A stretch of DNA of 64,000 nt from Kryptolebias marmoratus (Eukaryota > Chordata > Actinopteri > Cyprinodontiformes > Rivulidae), in contig NC_051434.1 in the NCBI RefSeq assembly GCF_001649575.2, forward strand, positions 18,649,788 through 18,713,787, read 5' to 3'. Positions 54,480-64,000 of this stretch are shown here, in pieces; positions within the stretch are counted from its first letter, which is position 1; every line of letters starts with the position of its first letter. The position numbers and the translations under genes were made by a program. The notes beneath the pieces are model-generated. The model ran no database searches and had not been told where the DNA came from. It worked only from the letters and a program-made list of their open reading frames with translations.

Positions 54480-55160
54480 AGTGTTACTTATTATTAGTCC
54501 ATCCCCATGCCACTCATGTATGACTGCTCAGCCAGACTCCAGAGCAGCTGTGTTGTGAAGTTTGCAGATGACACGGCAGCGCTGGGCCTGATATCCAGCA
54601 ATGACGAGTCTTTGCACCGGCAAGAGGTGGAAGATCTGGCGTGGGGAGATCTGCATAATGTGGAGCGAATGAACGAGCTGGTTGTGGATTTCAAGAGAAG
54701 TAATGTTCCCTCGACCCTGCTTAACCCTGGAGCAGCTGTGGAAATGGTCCACAGCTTCAAATATCTTACAGTTCAACTCCAGAGAAGGAATTCACATTTC
54801 CCCGGAGGCTGAGGCTGAGGCAGGCCGGCCTCAACACCCAAGTGCTGGCAACTTGGAGAGCCCCCTCACCGTCTCCATCACCTGTTATTGGAGCTGCTCT
54901 GCTGCTAACAGGAAGGAGCTGCAGAGGGTGATGAACACTTCCAGTAGCCTCCCTTCCATTGTGGACATCAACATCAGCAGGTGCAGGAGTAGTGCATTCT
55001 GGGGATCCAACTTAGTCAACTCATGGACTTACTGACTCTCTTCCTTTGGGTAGGAGACTGTTGAGCATCAACGCCAGAACCACAAGCTGACCCGCAACTT
55101 CGAGATTTCCATGTCTCATCTAGAACTGCTCTGCCTTGTCTGCTGTTCTATTTTCTCTCA
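54480..55160 (+). pseudogene. LINE reverse transcriptase relic (L2/CR1/Rex-like)
   Basis: An open stretch at 54507-54812 contains CVVKFADDTAALGL, the palm FADD active-site motif of non-LTR reverse transcriptases, followed by a NELVVDFKRS block typical of the L2/CR1/jockey group. After a frame change, WSCSAANRKELQRVMNTSSS near 54885-54945 matches the conserved C-terminal portion. The N-terminal endonuclease is absent. Frame changes and missing parts make it a dead 5'-truncated copy, the usual fate of LINE insertions. It is not a host gene. Confidence 0.85.
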
Positions 55161-55199
55161 ATAAAAAAATAAACACAGCGAAGAATAACTATAACTAAG

Positions 55200-56370
55200 C
55201 TGTGAGTGAAAAACTGTATTCAGCCTCTGATCCAGCAGCTTGTAGAATCTCCTTTAGCAGCAATAATTCTCAGTAGTTGTTTTCTGTCTCTCACATGGTT
55301 GTGGAGGAATTTCGGCCCACTCTTCTTTCCATCGTTGCTTCGGTTCATTGAGGTTTGCAGACATCTGTTTCTGCTCAGCTCTCTGAAGGTTGAGGTTCTG
55401 GACTTCAACTGGACCGTTACCTTGATTCTTTTCTTTTTGAGCCGTTCTGTTGTAGAACAGCTGCTGTGTTTGGGATCATTGTTCAGTTTGGTCCAATCCT
55501 CAGCTGTAGGACAGATGTCCTCACATTTGACTCCTGAGTCCTTTGGTCCACAGAGGAGTTCATGGTCGACTCAGTGACTGCAAGGAGCCCAAACCATCAG
55601 CCCTCCACCTCCGTGCTGACAGCTGGGATGAGGTGTTTGTGCTTATCTGCTGGGTTTGGTTTTTACCAAACATGCTGCTGTGCATTCTGGGTAATCATCT
55701 GTACTTTAGTCAGTCGTGCTGTCATGTTGTTTTTACGGAGAAGAGCTTTTCTGCTGCAGCCCTTCAAAACAAGTCATACTGGTTCAGTCTTTTTCTAATG
55801 GTCCTGTGTTAAACTTTAACCTTTAACCTGCTGAATGAGGCCTGTAGAGATTGAAATTGCTTGGGTGGTTTGCAGTTTCTCTGAGCAGGTCAACCTCAGA
55901 GTGAATTCACGGGGGCGTTAAGTCCTGGGAAGACTAACTACTGTCTAGAATGTTTTCCTCTGATGAATAATCTTTCTCTCTGTAGAATGATGACCTTTGA
56001 CCTTTCTCAGATTGATGGGTAGCAACAGCTGCTTCTCTTGCTGATGTCTTTCCACCTTGGCATTGTGTTAACACACACCTGTCTGCTCCAGAGCAGCAAA
56101 CTGACTAAACTCCTGCTTTTATAGAGCTGATGATCAGTTAATCAATACATTTGATCAGCAGCTCCTGGCTGATCCTGAACCTCTTAAATCCTCTGGAAGC
56201 AGCATGGGTGGACTTCACACACAGCTTTTGATTTTGGTTTCATTTTTGTTCAATAAATAATGAAACGATGGAATTTGCTGTGTGTTTTTGTTTACTTGAA
56301 GGTAGATTCGAATAATTTTAGAACCTGATAAAGACCAAATTGTTTGTTTTTTTTTTCTGTCCTGATGCTG
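55200..56370 (-). pseudogene. Degenerate Tc1/mariner-like transposon
   Basis: On the minus strand, blocks related to the Tc1 transposase C-terminus are readable in several frames: a DPKHSS-like block near 55440-55480 and a QRWKEEWAEIPPQPCE block near 55300-55345. The non-coding end (55985-56370) is shared with 1138-1530. The coding part is interrupted by stops and frameshifts. Open frames on either strand here (for example 55206-55577 plus) are by-products. Confidence 0.75.
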
Positions 56371-57359
56371 TAAACTGTAAAATCGAAAGAAGGCTGACTT
56401 TATTTCTTCCATGACTGAATACAGAGTCTTCAGATGAGATAAAAAAGACTTGTTGAACAGTACATTTGTCTGCACCCCAGACGTACTCTTCATCTTTGTT
56501 TTGAGCTCATCTATTAGATCTTCATGTTCTTTTGGCAACCCAGCGCAAAGCCATTTCAGAGCTCTGCTCCAGCAAGATAATTCCGATTTGAGCTCACATC
56601 CACCCTCTAACCACATGCTGCCATGACAGCTCCAAAGCAAGAAGCGTTTCATGCCAGAACAAATACATGTGCCGAAATCCAAATACTGAAAGACTTCACT
56701 CGTTTTCACATGCTTAGCAGTATGTTTCACACTTCCTCTGTCAGTCCGTGTCCTCGGGGGGACTCCGTCTTTGCGGACGCAGCCGACCCAATCGCTTTTG
56801 TTTGAATTCAACCGGCGTGTTTGTTTTTGCTCTCTGTCAGAAGCTTTTCTGGCTGAGTGCGCTTCCCACTCCCTCCTGCCCCTTCTCCACGCTGAGCAGC
56901 CTCTAAAGTACGCAGATGTACCGCAAAGGACCAGATTAAAACCTCACAATTATCTGTCTGGAGGGGGAACACACAGGGGGGGGGACTCTGACCCTGTCAC
57001 AGCTGAAGACAAGCATGCAAAGCAAACAGCGCAGGAAGCAAAGGCTCATCTCTGGTGAAACGTCGGACTGGGTTCGATTCAACACCCGCACCAAACTGGT
57101 TCTTGTTTCTGCAGAGCCGTGTTCGTAACCGATCTGCAGATGACTTTCATTTAGTTACCTTTCCGAGCTTTGCTGTGTGTTTATGTTCTGCTCTGTCCTT
57201 CAGAATGAATTTCAGCGCTTCTATGTTCAAGAAGTGAGACCTATTGCAGAGCGACATGACCGTACTCATTTCAGCTTCTTGTTTTCTCATGTTTTCTGGC
57301 AGCAAATCAAAGCTCGAGACAAGGGGAAAGGGATGTAAGTCTGAAGCAAAGATCTCGCT

Positions 57360-57975
57360 CAGTGAATAGCACTTAGAGTTTGAATTGCGAATGACTCTGA
57401 GCTACAACCGCAATAGATTTCAGCATAATAGCTGTTACACTGACTGAGTTATAGCCATTTTTGTGTTTTCTATGGTCGGATGGCTGTGGCGGACATCCTA
57501 AATTGGGTTAGCTCCCAAAGCTAATCAATGGTAAATGCACATCCAGTAAGTGTTTCCTGAAAGTATCATTAAAATCCATCCAGTGGATCATGACATATCT
57601 TGCTAACAGACAAAGTTGACTTTACATACTGAAGCTATTGGCACAATTGTAAATAAAGATCTTGTGCAATCAGTTAACATTCAGAATATGTGTTGGGGCT
57701 CAATACAGCTACTACCACACCAAACATAAGGTCAGTATCTGCAAAATTGACAGAGATGTAGCCATTCTTGTGCTTTTTAATGTCAGCTGTCTGTGGCAGC
57801 CATCTTGAATCCGGCTGATTCTAAAAGTTATTCAGTTGCAGACGTACATCCAAATGTTATTTTCTGCAAGTTTCATTAAAATTTGTCCAGTGGTTTATGA
57901 AATATTTTGGTAACAGACACATAAACACACACAGATATGGGTAAACTCATTACTGTCTGCCTTTGCTGTCTCCTG
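57360..57975 (-). repeat. Family Z repeat, tandem dimer
   Basis: Two tandem units with ACTACCACACCAAACATAAG, GCCATTTTTGTGTTTTCTAT, GGCAGCCATCTTGAATCCGG and CCAGTGGTTTATGAAATAT. Same strand as 50040-50745; ends in an ACTGTCTGCCTTTGCTGTC block. Confidence 0.78.
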
Positions 57976-58131
57976 CTGAAGTAATGGGTTGTAAAAATAT
58001 TTGATATAGTGTTTTATGAAATAACTATGAAACTTAAAAGTCTGAACTGTAAAACTGTCTTGAGTGTGAGCCCTGCTCTGAGTAGCTGTTAGCTTGACTC
58101 CTCCATGAGTTCCCTCGACAGTAGTGGTTCC

Positions 58132-58440
58132 CAAAGTTGGAATCGGGCCCGATTGTGGGTCATGAAACATGAAGTGAGGGTCCCCAAATGATGTTCAGAA
58201 ATAAATTTAAATATTAAAAAAAGACTGCTAATAGCATATTTTTATTGTAATTACAGCAAAGAATAGATACAACATTAATAATAAATAAAACTAGTATCAT
58301 AGTAGTTAAAGGTTATGGTTTTGTCATGATGTTCTTCTTTAATAACAGAATTTGTATATTTAAAATGGAAATATTTGGGGTCACAAGCCTCTGCTGCTCT
58401 TATTTTGTGGGTCAGAAGCTGAAAAATTTGGGAACCGTTG
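58132..58440. mobile_element. hAT-type miniature element (TAGTGGTTCCCAAA termini)
   Basis: Opens TAGTGGTTCCCAAAGTTGG and closes with its complement AAATTTGGGAACCGTTG. Internal GGGTCA blocks are found near both ends (GTGGGTCATG; GTGGGTCAGA). Flanks CTCGACAG and CTCTGTAG agree at five of eight bases, consistent with an old 8-bp duplication. There is no coding content. Confidence 0.75.
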
Positions 58441-59192
58441 CTCTGTAGGATCGTTCTTGACTGCGGTCTGCTGCAGGTAAGATGCTGACTATTCAGAACA
58501 GCTCCACACAATCCCACAAATAAAAAAAAAAAAAAATTTTACAATGTCCCAGTTTGTGAACTAAAATTGCTGCTGCCAGTATCGGGTCACAGAATGTATT
58601 TTTACAAACTTACCAGGGGCTAGAAATAAAAAAATGCCTCTCTGTCTATTTCTGTTGTACCAAAATGAAACTAAAATAGTCTCTCAGTTGTTTCGGCTTC
58701 TGCTTACGTGTTATGTCACTGTGTCTGGTTAAACTATATAAAACTGTGTAAAAACATATATGTGTGTAGTGGCTTTATTTTACAAAATAAATCTATATAT
58801 ATATTTACAAAAAGTTTTTTTTCTTTAAAAAATTACTTTCAGACATTTTAGGCATCTTATTAAGACACTAGATTTTCTGTTCAACTAAAACAATTATTTG
58901 CTGTAGTTTTGTTGTGAACACTTTATTGGTAATAAGACATCTTTTTGGTGAGAAATTGTTGATACATCATGAAACATGGAATTTAGAAAAATAAAAACTA
59001 TAGATGTCATAGAGCCCTACAGTACAGTGGAAGTGCACTATATTGGCAGTTTTATGTATTTTGGTTTATTATTTCCAACAGTAGTCTACATTTGATTAAA
59101 TACTTTGTCAGATATTTTAAGGAAAACTTCACATTTAAGGCGGATCAATGTCCTTTAAGTGCCATAAATGCAACATTTCCAGTCTCAATGAT

Positions 59193-59235
59193 TGATTGTT
59201 TTCAATCATACTGACAGTATTGATGAAAACAATCA
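59193..59235. repeat. Small hairpin (21-nt arms, 1-nt spacer)
   Basis: Arms 59193-59213 (TGATTGTTTTCAATCATACTG) with a 21-nt near-complement at 59215-59235, differing at about four positions. It would form a tight foldback; no terminal features of a known element. Confidence 0.6.
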
Positions 59236-62200
59236 TAACTGAGATTTTTTTTTTTCTGAAATCCAGCAGCTCTACCTCTAAGCCAAAACATTAGGGGAAG
59301 AGCCAGATGGGAGTTCTTATCATCAAATCTATTTAGACAATTTCAGATTGTATACAGTAAAATAGTTTTAATCTCATCTTTTTTGTGCTATGACATTACA
59401 TTCAAAACGCACCAAGTCACACCAATTTTGTGCCCCCAGGCTCCTATAGCCTAACCTGCCTTGTACTTGAATTTAATAGGCATGTTCCAACCTGGAAGAG
59501 AAAACCACTGCTACAAGAGTGATTTTTTCTTTCCTCTGGATTTCAGTTTTGACTGACAATGCAGCCATGATGTAACGACCCTTGCAGTATATGCTGCCAC
59601 CTCACAGTTGTGTTACTGCTGCCACGAAGTAACTATTAGTGCTTTCTTAGCCTGCTACATCTCACCGACATAAGGCTCATGCATCCCTTTTGCATAATGT
59701 GACACTGGCAGTCATGTATTTATTCATTTCAGGGTTGTTGTTTTTTTTCCTCTCATCTTTATTTCTCCCCCAGACCTTAGAGCAACTTTCATTCAATCTA
59801 AAGTCTGTGACACTGAAGGCTGGGTTGGAGATTATTGCAGGTAACCAGGACGCCCGGGGAAGCGAGGTTAGAATGCGAACGCCGGGCTGTTACGAAGACT
59901 CCAGCCCAGAGGGAGAAAGTCATTTTATGCTAATTTTTTACAAGCAAATGTTTCCCGGAGCTAATGGCCTTGTAACCTGCTGCATGTCAAATAACATATG
60001 ATCAAATCATAAATACTTTATTTGTCATTTCTGCACCTCGGTTTCTACAAACCAGGCGGATATATGTCATAGTTTGGTTGATTTCCTCAGTCCCTCAGTG
60101 ATTACTGTGCTGAATTTTAATTAGTACGCTGATTATTCATGCTTATCCCAAATTCAATAACATAAAACTGATTACTTTCCCTGTCTCTTTTTTATTTTTT
60201 ATTTTTTTGTACTTCCTCATATTTATTGTCTTTGCCCAGAAGTCAAAATCCAACGCACCAGCGCCACAGTTTGTTCTGTTTTGCAGTATTCTGAAACCAC
60301 TGCTGGAACTCACACACATTGCTTTTTTGCTTCCCATCAGTGTATTTTAAATTATGATGCATTTTATGATGGCTGTTCAGGGAGCAAGGGAAAACCCGAA
60401 GGCCATTGTGTTTTCCATTCTATTCTGGGTTAAAAAAAGAAGGCATTTTTATTTAAATATTTTATTTTTACACCTGTGATCACTGCTAACAATTGAGCAG
60501 TTTTCAGAGTATGCACACTAGTGTTTATTAACCACTAATAAAGGCCTAGCTTTCCTTTAAATAATTCATATTGTATGCTGCCCTTCATGCCAGAGTTTTA
60601 AACTAAGATTTTATGTTGAGAAATGACAGAGTTGTAGCCGTTTTGGACAAACCTTGTTACTGGCTAATGTACAGTCTCATGCAATATCGTGACATCATTC
60701 AACATGTGTTTGGCTGCGATGTCTTGTTGATGACTTACAGAGATTGTTCAGACCTGTCATTTAAATTGGCTTTATTCTCAGTTGAAATTAGACAGTGTTA
60801 AATAGAAGTCAGTATTGCCTAATTGGACATTGAAAATGTTCCTTTTATCCACATACATTTGGTAGTCTGAACACAATCCTGAGCCAAGCTGTAGAACCTC
60901 TACTGAACTGACATGACCCCACACAAGTATCAGAGAGCATGTAAAAACAAGCAAAAAAAAAAAAGCCTGCTTGGCTGCCAGCTGATTAAACATAAATAAA
61001 GACCCCTCTTTGAAAGTATTCTGAAAATACGGCATTTTTAAAAAAAAAAATTTTGGGTGCTTTTTTTAGACTAAAAGTTTTAATGAAGCGTTTACCAAAA
61101 TTGTTCTCTACTCAATATAAATTTTGGTTTTGTGAAGATTTTATTAATCAGAGTGGATTCAGAGAAGTAGTATGGGTAAGTTTTCCTTTGCTTTAAGGTT
61201 TGTTCGGATAGTTTTTGGACCCACTGTGGTCACTGTAAGCTATAATGTACTATGTGTGGATAAGGGACACTCTTTTGACGATCAAAATGTCCATGTTTTG
61301 GGCAGAGAAGACAGATGGTTTAAAAAGGGGGGAGAATGAAGTCATTTACATCAAACGAGAAAAACAATTTTGAAACAGAGGAGGTCTCAGCTTTCTAAAA
61401 CTTACAGCGGAGCATTAAGCCTGATACCCAGTCAGTTTGTTGTTGTTGATTTTTTAATGGTTTTATTTCAGTGTAATTTTGCTACTTATTTCTTCCTAGC
61501 AGCTCTTATGCATCTGTTTCAACAGAAAGCAATTACAGGGACAGGATGGTTAGTGTTCACATTCGTGAGCAGAGATAACACTTCACTTGGGTTAAAAAAT
61601 GAACCACTGAGTCATATTTCACACAAGCAGGACATATGCACGTCAGATCAAAGCTCTGGTCTGAGAAACACAACTCTAAGCACAACTCTAATCCTCTGGG
61701 AACGATCAATCAGTCAATAACCTTCATGGCTTTCAGACAACAAAGTGCTTCCTTTGTAAGAGCAAGGGAAAGCAACAGATAAGACCACTAAAACTGAAAC
61801 TGTTTACCAAAGCAAAAGTTTCTATGGTAACAATAGATGCATTAATGCTTAAGGACGCCCCTTGCTCTTGTGTTGAGAGGCTGCTCAGCTGGACGGGCTT
61901 GTAGCTCCGCAGAGAAAAGCAATTAGAATACGCTGTGGAGCCTTCATCTTGCAGGAAGTACCAAAACGGGAAAGACAACTATATTGTTGCTAATGAATAA
62001 GTACTGAAGCACCATTACTGCTACTTGGCTGTTATTAATTTTGCTTCGTCACGATTTTGGATTTGCTACTCCACCCATGGCAGCTTTAGAAAAACCTAAA
62101 CAAAAAATACATCAAAACACACAGTTTGATTGGGAATTGTGTGCCATGAATTCTGGTAGCTTAGACAAATTTTGCAAAAAAAAAAAAAATCAAAAGATCC

Positions 62201-62339
62201 ACTTTCACAATGAGATTTTGGCCAAAAAAAAAAAAAAAAGTGATGTATAAATGAGCTTTAAAGATTAGACTTACGTCACAGAAGAAACATTATTCAAAGA
62301 TTAAACAAATCATGGAAAATTGGACTTTACATGACCGAA

Positions 62340-62680
62340 CTGGAGTTTTGGTACTGTTTATGGGTATTTACACAATCACAATTTAGGTGCAGCAATGTAT
62401 AGTACTTCCTGGGTATGTACCTGCTACTTATTCCAGATATACATTGGGTGGTAATATATATTGTTTCCCTTATACTGTGATTGTGTAAAAGTCATAAAAG
62501 ATAACAAAATGCCAGTTCAGACATTTAAATAATATGTCTGGTACTTACTAGGTACATCTCTGATAAGTACCAGGTACTTAGTCTGTAAATACAGGGTGAC
62601 AAGTCACTTTATGATACTGCCCAGTCCCCATAAGTATACGGTAACAGGTACACATCTGGTGAGTATCTGATGCGTACAGC
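62340..62680. repeat. GTAC-rich stretch
   Basis: The palindrome GTAC occurs at least eight times in about 330 bases, in words such as GGTACTTACTAGGTACATC and AAGTACCAGGTACTTAG. It looks like degenerate short repeats; family unknown. Confidence 0.45.
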
Positions 62681-62689
62681 TCATGGAGT

Positions 62690-63030
62690 CAACTTCATTC
62701 AAGATGGTCTCCACAGCCATGACCTTTGTAAAAACATACATGACTATAACTCAATCAATTATACAGACACTGAGGCAAAATTTGTTAAGGTAGTATCTTA
62801 GATTAATACTCAAGTCATACTCTGAGCACTACACATTGTACAACATTGCCTATACATTTTTTTATTAACTGTTGGCTTCAACCCCATTTGTCTGTTAGCA
62901 AAATATCTCATGAGCTGCTAAATAGATTTGAATGAAACTTTCAGAAAGTAAACATTAGGTGTACATGAACAACTGATTAACTCTTTGGAGCCAATCCAAT
63001 TCAAGATGGCCATCACAGCTAATCAACAAT
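62690..63030 (+). repeat. Family Z repeat, single unit
   Basis: Contains TTCAAGATGGTCTCCACAGC, GTTAGCAAAATATCTCATGA and CAATTCAAGATGGCCATCAC in the family order. Confidence 0.7.
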
Positions 63031-63514
63031 ATCCAACAGAAAAATGAGGTGATGTGCTTTTATTTAAAGAATAATAGCCCTTTAATTTTGCTGTTTCTTT
63101 CCGTTTTTTCCTTTTTTTCAATTTACAGTACATGTGCTGTCTAATTCCAACCTTGAGAGGGAAAACAAAAGTAAAGTTGTGCTTTTGTCACTAGTTTTGG
63201 TCACTTCGTATTTAAAGAATTTCTTCATTTTAATTTCTCTGCTTTTAGTGCTTGGAGCAGTTACAAATACACGAAGAGGAGGCTTCGTGTTCACGTGTTA
63301 AGTGTTTGAAGAATGACTCAGGCACCTCGTTATCCCATCAGTCCTCCATCGTTCTCACACCTAATGAACCACTGGCACGAGTCTCCCGGTGGAGAAACTA
63401 TAACTGGTTAATTGCTGCCACTGTGACACAACTTTCAACTCTCTGGAGTCTATTTAATCAAGGATATTTCTCTTCTTCAAAATATTTTCATCTGTAGATT
63501 CATCCAGGTAGGTA

Positions 63515-63845
63515 AAAGCAAACAGTTGGCAAAATATCTCATGAACCACTGGATAGAGTTTTATAAAACCTGCAGAAAGGAGTCATTGGATTTACATCTA
63601 CAACTTTAACTTTTGGAGTCAACCTGAATCAAGATGGCTGCCACAGCTAATCACCACTGGCAAACACATGAATGGCTTCAACTTTGTTATATGGAGCTAA
63701 GATTTGGCGTGGTAGCAGCTGAGAGCCATTCACAACACGTACTCTAAGCATGATATCTCCTGATAGCACATAAAATCACACATACTGTATTTTCAAGATT
63801 TAACCAAAGATTCTACAAGTCATGAAAAGCGGCGGATATGCAGTC
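63515..63845 (+). repeat. Family Z repeat, single unit with tail
   Basis: GCAAAATATCTCATGAACCA, AATCAAGATGGCTGCCACAG and GGCGTGGTAGCAGCTGAGAG, then the tail TTTAACCAAAGATTCTACAA shared with the dimer ending at 51905. Confidence 0.72.
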
Positions 63846-64000
63846 ATTCGCTAACTTCTATTTGCTTTGTTTTCCTTATTCGTTTTCCCTTTGAATCTTA
63901 CACTCTGTAAACAAATGCTGCCCATCCCTTTTCCTTTTCCAGCATTTGCTGATGAGCGCTTGACTCTGACAGAGGGAGAAGCTGCAGGGTTTGTCTCTAA

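Larger units (their letters stand above)
49924..64000 (-). other. KCNG2: KCNG2 intron, open at the window end
   Basis: Begins at the acceptor of the last KCNG2 exon. I searched both strands for the T1 tetramerisation domain and S1 and found neither, so the intron is at least 14 kb, unless the 5' exon is lost or misassembled. Contents: inverted Z-family tandem repeats, the DR1-type repeat, the ACTAGT-rich element, a LINE relic, Tc1 and hAT elements. Stretches 58450-62330 and 53440-53900 show nothing recognisable apart from a small hairpin at 59193-59235. Confidence 0.75.

Noticed and set aside
55206..55812. Plus-strand open frames of 89-123 codons
   Set aside because: They are antisense by-products of the degenerate Tc1-type transposase relic on the minus strand.
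56215..56811. A 198-codon minus-strand open frame
   Set aside because: Its C-terminal third is the non-coding end of the Tc1-type element shared with 1138-1530, and the rest has no recognisable domain. It is probably a chance frame.
57050..57140. Possible tRNA or tRNA-derived SINE (GGTTCGATTC, B-box-like)
   Set aside because: No A box at the proper distance and no cloverleaf can be formed; a single B-box match is expected by chance.

Overview
This is vertebrate nuclear DNA, almost certainly from a teleost fish. Two split genes with GT-AG introns are recognisable. The rest is AT-rich intronic and intergenic sequence full of elements typical of fish genomes: Tc1/mariner relics, hAT miniature elements with 8-bp target duplications, L2/CR1-type LINE fragments and microsatellites. 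The species cannot be fixed from this window. I see no bacterial, organellar or viral genes, no CRISPR array and no RNA gene I can defend.

Positions 1-609 hold the 5' flank of SLC66A2 (PQLC1). Its five coding exons lie on the plus strand at 760-962, 1618-1751, 5402-5452, 16491-16707 and 40252-40462. Spliced, they encode 271 residues, with two PQ-loop motifs and about seven membrane segments. Introns 3 and 4 are about 11 kb and 23.5 kb and contain nearly all the repeats of the first half.

Positions 40463-49101 are the 3' flank of SLC66A2, an intergenic spacer with several hAT-type elements, and the likely 3' UTR of the second gene. The second gene is on the minus strand. Its last coding exon, 49923 down to 49102, encodes S2 to the C-terminus of a Kv6-type potassium channel subunit, best matched to KCNG2 (Kv6.2). 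The exon carrying the N-terminal T1 domain and S1 is not found up to 64000, so everything from 49924 onward is probably one long KCNG2 intron. SLC66A2 and KCNG2 face each other tail to tail, as I recall for human 18q23, which supports both names. The two proteins have no known joint pathway; this is conserved linkage.

I found no new multi-gene system. The points most worth a second look are non-coding: a 440-bp element with fourteen ACTAGT palindromes, a hAT miniature family whose target duplications share an NNNTANNN pattern, a nested insertion of one of these into a Tc1 relic, four compact hairpins, a perfect 40-bp inverted repeat, repeats carrying DR1 nuclear-receptor sites, and an inverted pair of tandem repeats in the KCNG2 intron.
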